NCBI RefSeq assembly: GCF_016107525.1
Contig: NZ_JABASR010000001.1
Location: 124,001-188,000 of the forward strand
Source: Psychrobacter aquimaris
GTDB lineage: Bacteria > Pseudomonadota > Gammaproteobacteria > Pseudomonadales > Moraxellaceae
Length of the DNA stretch: 64,000 nt
Direction of reading: 5' to 3'
Part shown: one piece after another, positions 27,568 to 37,074 of the stretch
How positions within the stretch are numbered: the stretch's first letter is position 1
Layout of the letters: every line of letters begins with the position of its first letter
The notes under the pieces: model-generated
Seen by the model: the letters and a program-made list of their open reading frames with translations, nothing else
What the model was told of the DNA's origin: nothing
The model's database searches: none
Made by a program: the position numbers and the translations under genes

Positions 27568-28764
27568 CTAATTGTCTTCGCTACGTTGCTTGATAAGCGT
27601 GATGGCTTGATAGGGATGTATTTTATCACCTAATACACTCATAATGATATTTCGCTGGGCACATAAATGTCTTAGCAGTATGGTATCAGGATGGTCGGCG
27701 CTGGCTAACAGGATGCGTTCAGGGTCACGGCGTAATATCGCCCGTGTTGCCTCTGCAATCGTCGGCTTAATGCGGTTACGATTGGCGATATCGTAATCTG
27801 CTGCCAGCTTGTCGATTAAAGCAGCTGTCTGATAGCGCGGCTGCTGAAACGTCGGCAAGCATTGCAAAGGTGGGGCTAATGCACGGCGCGCTGCATCGAT
27901 ATGAGCCACGAAAGCTAAGCTATGGTCGACCTCAATTAAGTTATCATAAAACACGCTGCGGTGTAGCCCCAATTGCGGCTCAGTATATAAACTTCGTGAA
28001 ATCAGTCCTGATACCGTACTATTTAATAGCCCTGACGGAATCAGCCAGTCCTCTTCACTCGCTGCAAGCCAAGCAACACCAGCTGGATCAGCAAGCGTTA
28101 ATAAGGGAATAACATCTGCCCCTTGATGAAAGATATTGGCAAATTTTGCATGGCTAGGATCGCTAAATTTTTCTAAACTATGAGTAAGCTCTTGATAAAT
28201 CGCACCTTTGCCCGTCCAGCCGTCAACAAATATGATAGGGCTATCTGGATGAGCGTTCAATATCATCTGTAACGCAACTGGATCAAGCCCTCGGTCGCGA
28301 ATGATGCTGATACCATAATGCACGCTCGGCAAAGCATAGCTGCTATTAACATCTGCTAACGCACGCTGCAACAAGACGCCAACTGGCAAACCTGCGCGTA
28401 CCAAGCTGACTAAAACTAATGGACGTTCAGTATTAACGGTATTTTTATTTCGAGATTCTTGAAAAGTATGATGTAGCGTATAAGCCAAGTTAGCAATATC
28501 AGTTGCCGTTCTCGTGGTGCCTTGCTCTAATGCTTGCGTGTACAGCTGCTCATGCATGGCAGTTGGCGCATGCTCTAAGGTCAACATATCAGAATAATGG
28601 CGTTGTCCACTTTGGATGAGCGCTTCTTTTTGACTGACTGGCACATCAGCGACCGCGTCTTTATCGACGATATCGAGTAGCACAGTCACGTCGCTGGCAA
28701 GATAGCTGCCGGAGCCATATGCGTCTAATTTTTGAATATCAGAGTTCGTTATAGGATGGGTCAT
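27568..28764 (-). CDS. StiP-type phosphoribosyltransferase of the Ter island
   Basis: A protein labelled in databases as 'cysteine protease StiP', but whose sequence looks like a phosphoribosyltransferase: LVLVSLVRAGLPVGVLLQR near residues 126-144 and the PRPP-loop-like FVDGWTGKGA near 183-192. The family N-terminus YGSGSYLASDVTVLL is present. The C-terminal 70 residues (EATRAILRRDPERILLAS, then LRHLCAQRNIIMSVLG) resemble the Pelota-like RNA-binding domain often joined to this type. In Ter islands it is thought to attach a phosphoribosyl unit to a base-like compound; that role is from comparative genomics, not experiment. 398 residues; neighbours on both sides are the CitE-like and HAD genes on the same strand. 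Confidence 0.87.
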   Translation of the reverse strand: MTHPITNSDIQKLDAYGSGSYLASDVTVLLDIVDKDAVADVPVSQKEALIQSGQRHYSDMLTLEHAPTAMHEQLYTQALEQGTTRTATDIANLAYTLHHTFQESRNKNTVNTERPLVLVSLVRAGLPVGVLLQRALADVNSSYALPSVHYGISIIRDRGLDPVALQMILNAHPDSPIIFVDGWTGKGAIYQELTHSLEKFSDPSHAKFANIFHQGADVIPLLTLADPAGVAWLAASEEDWLIPSGLLNSTVSGLISRSLYTEPQLGLHRSVFYDNLIEVDHSLAFVAHIDAARRALAPPLQCLPTFQQPRYQTAALIDKLAADYDIANRNRIKPTIAEATRAILRRDPERILLASADHPDTILLRHLCAQRNIIMSVLGDKIHPYQAITLIKQRSEDN

Positions 28765-28827
28765 AAAATAGTTTCTACTTCTATAAACGGCGGTTATTAT
28801 TGTTTTTATTTAGGAGAGGTTAAGTGT

Positions 28828-29655
28828 TTAGCATGATTGAGAGCTAAGTCGTTCATGCAGCTGTCCGTGGTTGGGCATACCGTACCAGTCAAGCAGTTGT
28901 AAAAATGGTAAATCAGCCAGACTGTCACCAAAGCCAAAGCTTGGTCGCGGACTGTCTAAATGATTATCTAATAAGAACTGTACCGCATGGCGCTTATGAA
29001 CTGCGTGCGGCAATATCGCTAGATTATTAGCATTGACGTGCACATAAAAATCCTGCTCAAAATCACGTATTAACGTTGGCAGTTTTGCAGCGAGATCTAC
29101 TAATGCCTGATGGTCTTTTTGCGCATGTTTGATAGCCAGATAAATCGTTAATTCCTTATCGACAGAGCCATTATTAAAGCTATCGATATGTGGCGTAAAT
29201 ACCAAATGACTCTGCTCACTTTTGCTATGACTAGCAAACATCTCGCTCAGTTGGTTTAATTTATCTTGCAACGGTGCAAGCTTGCTATACATATGTTGCT
29301 GCCATTCGCTTAGTAGTTGCCCATCAGCCGTTAAAATAATCGCACCATGGGTCAATACTTGCCAGCTGTCGAATGGCAGTTTTACACGTTTGATCTCACT
29401 GCGGTCACGTGCCGTTACTATGATTAATTCAGTGCTATTGAGTAGCCAATTAAAGAAGGTTGCTTGGCGCTGACTCATAAAGCTCAGCGGTTCGCCCTGC
29501 TTATTGACCGTCGCACACACCAAGTTTTCAGGCTCAGTAGTGGGTAAGTCCCATGCGTCAATTTTACGCTGAGTTTGAAAGAGCGTGTCGTCCAAATCCA
29601 TCAGCGCATAAGGCTTGAGAATATCAGGATTGGCTTGAAAAAATGGAGTGGTCAT
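28828..29655 (-). CDS. HAD-superfamily hydrolase of the Ter island
   Basis: A HAD phosphatase-like protein. ALMDLDDTLFQTQ near residues 17-29 is motif I (DxDxT), ELIIVTARDRSEIKRV near 76-91 holds motif II (the Thr), and FGFGDSLADLPFLQ near 240-253 is motif IV (GDSxxD). The cap lies between them. The substrate is likely a small phosphorylated metabolite. It stands between the two phosphoribosyltransferase genes, which fits removal of a phosphate from a ribotide product; this is inference from context. GGAC lies seven bases before the ATG. 275 residues. Confidence 0.87.
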   Translation of the reverse strand: MTTPFFQANPDILKPYALMDLDDTLFQTQRKIDAWDLPTTEPENLVCATVNKQGEPLSFMSQRQATFFNWLLNSTELIIVTARDRSEIKRVKLPFDSWQVLTHGAIILTADGQLLSEWQQHMYSKLAPLQDKLNQLSEMFASHSKSEQSHLVFTPHIDSFNNGSVDKELTIYLAIKHAQKDHQALVDLAAKLPTLIRDFEQDFYVHVNANNLAILPHAVHKRHAVQFLLDNHLDSPRPSFGFGDSLADLPFLQLLDWYGMPNHGQLHERLSSQSC

Positions 29656-29737
29656 AAAGGTGTCCGTAAGTGTTGAATGTGAAAAGCAGAGCAGGATTTA
29701 GAGGATGGTGTTAATGGGACAGTTCTTATAAAATAAT

Positions 29738-31033
29738 TTACAGCGTCGGACTCACCACTAGCACATTATCCAAACCTTTCCACATAGCATCCACGCTATC
29801 AGTTGGTGTTTCCACACACAACACAATCAAGTCCCACTCATTGGGATCAACATTATAAGCAAAGTTGGTCATACCAAGTCCGTAATTATCATTAAAACTT
29901 AGCATCGTTGCAATCGCACCACCAAGCGCAATCGGTGAGCGGGTTAACGCACTAAAATTAACCGTGTTCTTACTATTATCTACATGCGTATGTTGCTCAA
30001 GCCATTCCGCCAATAAAAACGGCAACCAAACAAACTCATTACTGCCCAATACTAAGATACGCTGTGGCAACTGCTCTTTTTCAAACTGCTCTTGCTTGTT
30101 AAAAACGTTAAAGGCAGTTTGAAACTTCAAAAGATAATGATCAAAACCATCGGTGCTATCTAGGGTTGGGAAACGTCCCCAATTGCCAGTATGACCTAGC
30201 GCTTGACTGCCTGCCTCAGTTGTATCGACCGACGGCATCGTTATCGGCTCTGGATTGGGCGCATCCGTCCAAGTCCACGCACCAGACAGTAGATGATGAC
30301 GTTGAAAGTGAATATTTGGTAGGCGTTTTGCGATTTGGTCAGACACAGTGTCATCTGCATCCGCTGCATTCTGATTCTGGTTTAAAGACCAATCAACCAA
30401 AGTAGTGAGATGTACTTGTTCTAACTGGTCAAGACCTGCGTTACGGAGAGCAGTGACGACATTGACACAAGTATTACCCGTCGAAGCTTCATCATCCACC
30501 ATAATAAGAGTCTTGCTCGCAAGTAGCTGTGCTTGCGTGGCTTGCTCTGCACTTTGATAAATGAGATGCTGGCTGGCGTGACTGTGGTCTTCGCTAAAAG
30601 TGGTCAATAAACAGTCGCTGCTACTGTCATTATTGTTATAATGTTGCGCATGCCGCGTAGAGTTCAATAGTAAGGCATTGGGATAACGCGTTTGCAGCGC
30701 TTGATGCACACCCGCAGATAAGCCGACGGCTGTCTCCGCCATACCAATAACCAAAATTGGCTCAGGCAAATCATCGGGTACTAGGTTTGCCAAATCAGTA
30801 AAAGCATGGCGCATGGTGCTTGGCGACACTGGAATATGACGACCTAACACTTTTGAGACAAACAAAAACGCGCGTTTTGGGTTAATACGTTGTGCAAATC
30901 CAAGCAAGTCTTCTAATTGATAATTATTACTTGGTTCTGCTCCATTTTTCGTAGTGGCTGAATTGGTTTGATAGGTTAAATCAAGAGTGCCGCGTGGTAA
31001 GTTGATGGTCGTGCTGTATTGCTTATTTAGCAT
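29738..31033 (-). CDS. Phosphoribosyltransferase with TRSP domain (Ter island)
   Basis: A second phosphoribosyltransferase-like protein. The fold's core is visible in PILVIGMAETAVGLSAGVHQAL near residues 96-117 and in the PRPP-binding loop TLIMVDDEASTGNTCVNVVTAL near 171-192, with the acidic pair and threonine expected for a type I enzyme. The C-terminal part contains the literal TRSPI motif near residue 374 that names the TRSP domain paired with this PRTase type, and ILVLGSNEFVWLPFLLAEWLE before it. It is expected to act on a ribotide or base with its StiP-type partner. AAAGGA precedes the ATG. 431 residues, full length. Confidence 0.9.
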   Translation of the reverse strand: MLNKQYSTTINLPRGTLDLTYQTNSATTKNGAEPSNNYQLEDLLGFAQRINPKRAFLFVSKVLGRHIPVSPSTMRHAFTDLANLVPDDLPEPILVIGMAETAVGLSAGVHQALQTRYPNALLLNSTRHAQHYNNNDSSSDCLLTTFSEDHSHASQHLIYQSAEQATQAQLLASKTLIMVDDEASTGNTCVNVVTALRNAGLDQLEQVHLTTLVDWSLNQNQNAADADDTVSDQIAKRLPNIHFQRHHLLSGAWTWTDAPNPEPITMPSVDTTEAGSQALGHTGNWGRFPTLDSTDGFDHYLLKFQTAFNVFNKQEQFEKEQLPQRILVLGSNEFVWLPFLLAEWLEQHTHVDNSKNTVNFSALTRSPIALGGAIATMLSFNDNYGLGMTNFAYNVDPNEWDLIVLCVETPTDSVDAMWKGLDNVLVVSPTL

Positions 31034-31081
31034 TTATTTTCCTTTGATCTTTCAATTTTTTTATATTGTTGTAATGATTGC

Positions 31082-32317
31082 TTAACCCTGACAACCCACC
31101 AACCACAAAGCACCGCGACTTTGTTTACTTAATTGCGGCGTGGTCAGCGGCGCAGCTGTCGTGCGTGACATGCCAGATGAGTCATCTAGACTAATTCCAG
31201 CGCTCGCGAGTAGGGCGGATAATAACTGAAATTTCACCGCATAGTTCATATTTTGTGCATGCTCATGGACGAGGCTGGACGTTACCATGCCAATCACTTC
31301 GCCAGTCGGTAGTAATAAAGGGCTACCACTAGATCCTGGCTGGATAGGCGCGGTAAATTGCATATAACGAATGTCATCGCCAAACCCTGTCAGTCCGGAG
31401 ATGCAGCCTTGGGTTACTTGTAATTGGCTACTCAGTCCTGATAACGGAAATCCCAAGGTGGTGATGGCTTCACCTAAATTATCAGCACAGCGCTGCGCTA
31501 ATGGCAAATAACTTGGCAGTGGCTCGCTTACTCTAATAATGGCTGAATCACTACCAGTATCGCTAAGCACCACTTGCGCCTCACGATCAGGCTGCCCTTG
31601 TTGACGCACACCAATCATCGCCGCTGATTCAATGACATGATAACAAGTCAGTAGATGATAGGGATCGATAGCAAACGCTGTCCCTGTCCAAGTTTCACCA
31701 GACTGAACTTGTCTTGGTGGACGCGCATCACTGTTAGGATAACCTTGCTGCTGCGCGCGCTGAGCATCTTGGATAAAGGCATGCGTATCTGGTGGACGCA
31801 TATCAAGGCTCACTTGCACATGATGCTCTAGGCTGGCCAATCCTTGAGTAGAGCTTTCGCCAAGGGCACGGCATTTAAATTGTCCATTGCGTCGGTATAT
31901 CTCTAATATGATCGCTGCTGTGACATGGCGCTCACTTGCGGCAAATTCATAGCGAATATCGCCCTCATTGAGCGTTAAATTTACCTTGCTTAATTCAACG
32001 GCAGGTAAATTTAGGCTTGGCTCATGATAAACATAAGCAATCAGTTGTAAAAATCTGACCCCTTGTTGGTCAAATAATCTAGGCAAATCCAATTGCCATG
32101 CATTTGGATCGTCCTTACTATTGAGCTGCGCCCATTCCTTCGGTTCATGAAGATATGCAGGACTACAAGCGGCTTTGCGATGTTCGTCCAAAGGCAGCCA
32201 TAGTAGCCCCAGCTGCTCACCAAATTTTGACTGATTTGTCGTCGAAAAGGCGACCGAACAATTCGCTGTCGCGATGACCGTATTTGCCCCTAACACTAAT
32301 GTGGTTTGTGCTGTCAT
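31082..32317 (-). CDS. TerD domain fused to trypsin-like serine protease
   Basis: A two-domain protein. Residues 1-170 look like a TerD domain: ANTVIATANCSVAFSTTN at the start, LLWLPLDEHRKAACSP in the middle and AAIILEIYRRNGQFKCRALGE near 134-153, which matches the TerD C-terminal strand pair. The usual acidic [13 protein letters not shown] calcium motif is replaced by a degenerate stretch (NSKDDPNAWQLDL), so calcium binding is doubtful. Residues 205-370 are a trypsin-fold peptidase: His227 in LLTCYHVIE, Asp257 in SDSAIIRV, Ser330 in PGSSGSPLL. There is no signal peptide, so the protease would act in the cytoplasm. It lies between the ATP-grasp and PRTase genes; the order suggests one operon. 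AGAGG precedes the ATG. 411 residues. Confidence 0.87.
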   Translation of the reverse strand: MTAQTTLVLGANTVIATANCSVAFSTTNQSKFGEQLGLLWLPLDEHRKAACSPAYLHEPKEWAQLNSKDDPNAWQLDLPRLFDQQGVRFLQLIAYVYHEPSLNLPAVELSKVNLTLNEGDIRYEFAASERHVTAAIILEIYRRNGQFKCRALGESSTQGLASLEHHVQVSLDMRPPDTHAFIQDAQRAQQQGYPNSDARPPRQVQSGETWTGTAFAIDPYHLLTCYHVIESAAMIGVRQQGQPDREAQVVLSDTGSDSAIIRVSEPLPSYLPLAQRCADNLGEAITTLGFPLSGLSSQLQVTQGCISGLTGFGDDIRYMQFTAPIQPGSSGSPLLLPTGEVIGMVTSSLVHEHAQNMNYAVKFQLLSALLASAGISLDDSSGMSRTTAAPLTTPQLSKQSRGALWLVGCQG

Positions 32318-32404
32318 CGTCTGCCTCTTATTGACTATACTCGGTTGCCATTGATTTATTATTGTCGATTTATTGCCATCGACTTTTTATGTCAGTATTT
32401 TTAC

Positions 32405-33592
32405 TTATTCAGCGATGTCTTCTTCAACCTTTACACCGACCATAATTGAGCGTACTTGGCAGGGGGTTATTTGTTGCGCGATATCCACCAGTATCGGTTT
32501 ATCAGTTAAGCCCAGCCAATAGGCAAATCCAACTTGGGTTAAATCCACACCGCTATGGGTGGTGTAATCAATACCACCAGAAGGGCGACTATTAATTTCA
32601 AGCACACGGTGCTGACCGTCATCATCGGCTTTGGTTTGGACACTGACGATGCCATCGCAGCCAAAGGTTTTTATTAGTGGAATGACGACATCCATGACTG
32701 ATTGCTCGTAGCCGATATGCTGAATTTTTCCCGTTTTATAACGGGTGACAGCAGCCAGTACTTCGCCATATTCACAGACGACATCGATAGAGTACTCTTG
32801 TCCTGACAAGTAAGGCATCAGTAACATGGGAATAGGGCGCTCACGCACCATGACACTGTTTGCATATGCATTGATAAATTGCGTGGTATTGATTTTTTTC
32901 TCTTCAGTAAAGTATAAATGCTCAAAGCTGTCATATTGCTCGTCTGTTTCTGTACCTGCTTCTTGACCCATCTCTTTAACTTTGCCTAATCGCCAAAACC
33001 CTTGTGCAAAAATACCTGTGACCGGTTTGACACATAACGGCTGATGACCATGAATATCAAGTAACGCCTCAAGCTCTGCGACGTTATCAAAGCGCCACGC
33101 CTCGGCAACGGGAACATCGTACTGATGACACTGCTGCATAAAGGCAAACTTATCATCTATCGTTTCTAACGCTGCCACACTCGTTGCACCCGTCAATAAA
33201 CGAATACCAGCCGCGTCAAACGCCTCACGGTGGGCTTCGTAATCAATACCATTGCGTCCAGTGAGCAACACTTTTACATTGTTTTTTTGAGCTTGCTCTA
33301 ATACAAACTGCCAACGCGGCATCAATGGCTCAGCAGATTCGAGCATTGCTTGCTCATCGCTATCTGCGGTGCTTATAGAAGGCTCACGGTAAATGCTATC
33401 GGCAAATTCAAAAATCTCAGGTCTATTGTGACGGTGTGAAGCGATAATGTTGAATGCAGTTTCAGATTGGGCTTTTAGAATTTGCAGGCTGGCTAACATA
33501 TCGCGCTGGCTTGACTGACCTTCAGCTAACCAAACGGCAGGTGACGCGGTAATTGATGTTGTATGATCGTTATCGTTAGCAGGGGTTTTCAT
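32405..33592 (-). CDS. ATP-grasp ligase of the Ter island
   Basis: An ATP-grasp enzyme that should join a carboxylate to an amine or thiol using ATP. CVKPVTGIFAQGFWRL near residue 200 holds the ATP-binding lysine, SGQEYSIDVVCEYGEVLAAV near 255 the acidic adenine-loop area, and VLEINSRPSGGIDYTTHSGVDL near 325 the Mg-binding Glu/Asn with following glycines. It is the first gene of the leftward block and starts next to the divergent terA, so it probably shares that regulatory region. The open frame runs 49 codons further upstream, but GAGAG before the ATG at 33592 and the family start favour 395 residues. The ligated substrates are unknown. Confidence 0.87.
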   Translation of the reverse strand: MKTPANDNDHTTSITASPAVWLAEGQSSQRDMLASLQILKAQSETAFNIIASHRHNRPEIFEFADSIYREPSISTADSDEQAMLESAEPLMPRWQFVLEQAQKNNVKVLLTGRNGIDYEAHREAFDAAGIRLLTGATSVAALETIDDKFAFMQQCHQYDVPVAEAWRFDNVAELEALLDIHGHQPLCVKPVTGIFAQGFWRLGKVKEMGQEAGTETDEQYDSFEHLYFTEEKKINTTQFINAYANSVMVRERPIPMLLMPYLSGQEYSIDVVCEYGEVLAAVTRYKTGKIQHIGYEQSVMDVVIPLIKTFGCDGIVSVQTKADDDGQHRVLEINSRPSGGIDYTTHSGVDLTQVGFAYWLGLTDKPILVDIAQQITPCQVRSIMVGVKVEEDIAE

Positions 33593-33923
33593 AATTCTCT
33601 CAGCGTTATCGTAGGTTTTAGATATAATTAAATAATTTAGTATCGTCATTGCAACACCACCAGTAATCTCAGTAAGCGCCAAACCGCAACCGAAAAAACA
33701 AGACGCAACATTGCTGATAGTAGGGGCTATTATATACAAATGCTAAGCGTTATAAATGCTGCTGACAAAATAGCGTTAAGGATTTGTAAAAATATTTTTT
33801 AGGGTCATTGGCACGTTATTGAACGGTCGTACGCTTTAAAAATCAGCTGCTATCCATGCTACTATATGACAATTATTAGCATAACAAGCACACCAATATA
33901 ATAAATACTTCAAAGGATGTATG
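33593..33923. other. Divergent control region of the Ter island
   Basis: The only divergent gap inside the island, between the ATP-grasp gene (-) and terA (+). Promoters for the biosynthetic block and for terA should both lie here. It is AT-rich; AAAGGA just before terA is its ribosome-binding site. No operator is clear enough to mark. Confidence 0.5.
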
Positions 33924-35207
33924 ATGAGCCAAACCCAACCTCAAAAACTGATTGCTGGTGCCAATGCGCCACTGCCGACGGATCATATTAGCATTCGTAT
34001 TTTAAGCCAAAGTGCGGTCGATTGCGCGGCTTATCGCCTGACAACTGACGGTAAAGTACGCGGCGATGGCGACATGATATTTTATGGTCAGACGCGTAGC
34101 GATGATGGGAGCGTGAGTTTCCGTGGTCATGATAGCGATGGTTTTTTTGATATTAATTTACCAGCGCAGCCATCGAATATTGAGAAGATAGCCCTCGCGT
34201 TTTCTAGCGCACAGACGCTTGCGCAAGTCGGCGATGTGGACATTCAAGTCTTACAAGGTAGCCAAGTGCTGATGACTTGCCAACTAAGTGCCGCCGGACG
34301 TAATGAAAAAGCGATTATTTTAGCGGAATGTTATCGCCGCCAAGGTAGCTGGAAGTTCCGTTTTATTGCCCAAGGTTTTGAAGGAGGGCTTAAGCCATTA
34401 TCTGAGCATTTCGGTGTTGAAATTGCTGATGAAGCGCCAGCTCAAAGCCCTGTACAAAATCAGTCTCAATCCATCAATACCCAAAGACCTATTAACACGC
34501 AAAAAGCGGGTAGTGCCTCTCAAACAAACACCCCGCCGCCGATTCCTGCTCCTAGCAATAGTACAAGCCCATCAATCAACCTAAGCAAAATTACCTTAAC
34601 CAAAAATCAATCTAGCATTAATCTAACCAAGCGAGATGACTTTGGTAAAATATCTGTCAACTTAAACTGGAACCAAAATCCGACTACCAGTCAGCAAGCG
34701 CCCAAAAAAGGACTACTCGGCGATTTATTTAAACAACATAAAGCTGGCGGTATTGACCTTGATGTTGGGGCGATGATTCATCTGAAAAATGGTGAAAAAA
34801 CACTGATTCAAGCCTTGGGCAATCGTTTTGGTAGCTTAACATCAGCGCCTTACGTGTGTTTGCGTGCTGATGATAGAACGGGACAGGTGAGCGGCGGTGA
34901 GTGGCTAGATATTAACGGTCAGCAGTGGTCACAGATTGAAGAAGTCTTTATTTTCGCTTTCATTTATGAAGGTGCGCCTAACTGGGCGCAAACCGATGGT
35001 GTCGTGACCATTCATGTACCTGATCAGCCACCGATTGAAACGCGTTTGACAGAAGGTACGGGTAATCTACCAATGTGTGCCATCGCGCGTTTGGTCAACC
35101 AGCAAGGTAGCATCAACGTCGAGCGTATCAATCAATACTTCAAAGGGCATCAAGAGATGGACAAGGCCTTTAATTGGGGCTTTAGCTGGAAACGTGGTAG
35201 TAAGTAA
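33924..35207 (+). CDS. terA: TerA-like tellurium resistance/stress protein
   Basis: A two-part Ter protein. Residues 1-165 form a TerD-type domain (FDINLP, AIILAECYRRQGSWKFRFIAQGFEGGL) whose calcium motif is partly degenerate. Residues 170-225 are a Gln/Ser/Pro-rich linker. The remainder (from about 217, INLSKITLTKNQSSINLTK) is the TerA C-terminal region, with IDLDVGAMIHLKNG and ending KAFNWGFSWKRGSK. TerA proteins belong to the TerZABCDE tellurite-resistance set and are thought to take part in calcium-responsive stress assemblies near the membrane. ATG codons stand at 33921 and 33924; the second fits the AAAGGA spacing better. It is the only rightward gene in the island and has its own terminator. 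Confidence 0.87.
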   Translation: MSQTQPQKLIAGANAPLPTDHISIRILSQSAVDCAAYRLTTDGKVRGDGDMIFYGQTRSDDGSVSFRGHDSDGFFDINLPAQPSNIEKIALAFSSAQTLAQVGDVDIQVLQGSQVLMTCQLSAAGRNEKAIILAECYRRQGSWKFRFIAQGFEGGLKPLSEHFGVEIADEAPAQSPVQNQSQSINTQRPINTQKAGSASQTNTPPPIPAPSNSTSPSINLSKITLTKNQSSINLTKRDDFGKISVNLNWNQNPTTSQQAPKKGLLGDLFKQHKAGGIDLDVGAMIHLKNGEKTLIQALGNRFGSLTSAPYVCLRADDRTGQVSGGEWLDINGQQWSQIEEVFIFAFIYEGAPNWAQTDGVVTIHVPDQPPIETRLTEGTGNLPMCAIARLVNQQGSINVERINQYFKGHQEMDKAFNWGFSWKRGSK

Positions 35208-35232
35208 CCGCTTTAATAGTATTCTGTAATGC

Positions 35233-35274
35233 AAAAAAGCCAGCCCATCTATTATTAGATGGGCTGGCTTTTTT
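35233..35274. terminator. Bidirectional terminator, terA/terZ
   Basis: AAAAAAGCCAGCCCATCT with AGATGGGCTGGCTTTTTT and a six-base loop. It separates the convergent terA and terZ genes. Confidence 0.92.
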
Positions 35275-35340
35275 CAATGACGTTGTTTCAATATCTTACT
35301 TTAACGGATGAACGCTAATCTAGATAAAGCCTTGAATCCA

Positions 35341-35949
35341 TTACGCATGCGGTGTAATAGCAGGCATCAAATCATGGAAGGTGCGACCAGAAGCCGTTTC
35401 ACCGATAGCATGCATTTTCCACTCATTATTATGGCGATAGACTTTTGCCATAATCATCGCCGTATGCCCACCTTGCGCTGATAAATTGTAGCGCGCGACT
35501 TCCTGATTGTTATTGGCATTGACGATGCGGCAAAACGCATTTTCAACGGTTTCAAAGGTCTGACCAGTGAAACTATTGACCGTAAATACGAGAGAGACGA
35601 CATTGGCAGGGATTCTTGAAAGGTCTACATTGATAACTTCGTCATCGCCATCACCGTCGCCAGTACGGTTATCACCAGTATGGACGATACTGCCATCTTT
35701 TGATTTCAGCTGACTGAACCAAATCGCATCGATGGCTTGTTTGTTGGTATCAAACATGATGCATGAGGCATCTAAGTCAATCGAGTCGCCGCCGCTACCA
35801 CCACCGAATAATTTGCCTAAGAATCCACCTTTTTTATCTTGAGGGCCTTGCGCAACGTCCCAGCCTAGACCCAGTTTTACTTGGGTGAGGTCGCCGCCAG
35901 CTTCTTTGCTTAGGGAGATTTTCTGACCTTTTTGTAAACTAACTGCCAT
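35341..35949 (-). CDS. terZ: TerZ-like TerD-family protein
   Basis: A single-domain TerD-family protein. The N-terminus SLQKGQKISLSKEAGGDLTQ and GLGWD are family hallmarks. The KKGGFLGKLFGGGSGGDSIDLDAS stretch, with a glycine-rich insert before the DLDAS strand, is typical of TerZ rather than TerD/E. The calcium-binding loop is well kept ([15 protein letters not shown] near residues 90-102). The family is implicated in resistance to tellurite, oxidants and phage infection; TerD relatives bind calcium. AAGGA precedes the ATG. It converges with terA and is followed upstream by the AIM24 gene on the same strand. 202 residues. Confidence 0.88.
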   Translation of the reverse strand: MAVSLQKGQKISLSKEAGGDLTQVKLGLGWDVAQGPQDKKGGFLGKLFGGGSGGDSIDLDASCIMFDTNKQAIDAIWFSQLKSKDGSIVHTGDNRTGDGDGDDEVINVDLSRIPANVVSLVFTVNSFTGQTFETVENAFCRIVNANNNQEVARYNLSAQGGHTAMIMAKVYRHNNEWKMHAIGETASGRTFHDLMPAITPHA

Positions 35950-36058
35950 GTGATATTCCTTATACTACAGTGTTATAGTAATTGTGAGTAGAGGGTTAAA
36001 TAAAGTCTATGATGACGAGGAGTCGTTGTAACATATAGCTCTAAAAACATAATAATAG

Positions 36059-36811
36059 TTATAAGATATTGCCAAGCAAACTGCTATTACCGCCGCGACC
36101 GCCTGAGCTAGTCCCTAAGACGCTTTGTAACCAGCCCTGATAGCTATCACGATTGCGAGAGCAGATAATGACTTTGCCCGTACCTGAGAAGTTCAATACC
36201 ATTCCTTCGCCACTGGTGACTGAATTGATGATATTACTCATGATGCCTTTTTTCTTGCTGGTTGATACAGATAGCTTGTAATTAAGACTGGAATCCCAGC
36301 AGACCACATGTCCATTATCAATAATGACATCTTTATCAGGTGTCACATCAATCTCAAACAGCGAACCAAAACCCGATACCACCACTTGACCTTGACCTTG
36401 CGTTTGCATCACCATAAAGCCACCAGTGTCACCAAACACCGCACCGCCAAGGTTACGCTGAATATTGGCTCTGATATCAACGCCGGTTTGTGCGGCAACG
36501 AATGCCCCATCGCTTAAGGTATATTGCTGTGCACCACAATCGATGATTTGCATATCACCATCGAGCGTTGGGGCTAACAAACAATCACCTTCACCATTCA
36601 CAGCTTCAATCTGCTGCTGAAAGAGTGATTCATCATTGGCAAAGCGGCGCATGAGTGATTGCATTAGTCCGCCTTGTAGCTTACCTTTAAGCTCAAGATT
36701 TGACTCCATCATCACCATTGCATTGGCTTCACAATAAATCGAATCGCCTTTTTTTAGGTTGCAATGTAAAAAAGGTTCGATGGTGCCAATCAAGCTAAAC
36801 GTTGCGGCCAT
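36059..36811 (-). CDS. AIM24/TIGR00266 family protein
   Basis: A beta-rich protein of the TIGR00266/AIM24 family, whose fold resembles a tubby-like or cupin-like trimer; its biochemical role is unknown. Residues near 25-50 (KKGDSIYCEANAMVMMES) and GGAVFGDTGGFMVMQTQGQGQVVVSGFG near 130-157, together with MVLNFSGTGKVIICSRN near the end, are family hallmarks. Members are often found in Ter islands, where they may form membrane-associated complexes with TerD proteins. The ATG at 36811 with AAGGA ten bases before it is preferred to a TTG three codons upstream. 250 residues with a glycine-rich C-terminal end. Confidence 0.87.
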   Translation of the reverse strand: MAATFSLIGTIEPFLHCNLKKGDSIYCEANAMVMMESNLELKGKLQGGLMQSLMRRFANDESLFQQQIEAVNGEGDCLLAPTLDGDMQIIDCGAQQYTLSDGAFVAAQTGVDIRANIQRNLGGAVFGDTGGFMVMQTQGQGQVVVSGFGSLFEIDVTPDKDVIIDNGHVVCWDSSLNYKLSVSTSKKKGIMSNIINSVTSGEGMVLNFSGTGKVIICSRNRDSYQGWLQSVLGTSSGGRGGNSSLLGNIL

Positions 36812-36954
36812 GGGATGCAAATCCTTATTCTAATGTCTTTAAATTATGCGCTTAATATATGGTGCCAAGATATATGGTATTAAGTCTCTATATTTTTAAA
36901 TACTTATTTTCAATAAAAATTATCGTTTTCAATTTAAGCCAGCCAATTAAACAT

Positions 36955-36998
36955 AAAGCCATCAAATGCTTTAAAACGGCACACTTGATGGCTTTTTT
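36955..36998. terminator. Possible terminator near terE
   Basis: AAAGCCATCAA pairs with TTGATGGCTTT around a loop of about 20 bases. The T-run is on the plus strand, while terE, the gene ending beside it, is on the minus strand, so its role is uncertain. Confidence 0.4.
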
Positions 36999-37074
36999 GT
37001 CGCAATCAAATAATCGATTGTGATATTTATTTTATGAAGAATTATCGTATTAAACGATGACGTTAATTTTAACG

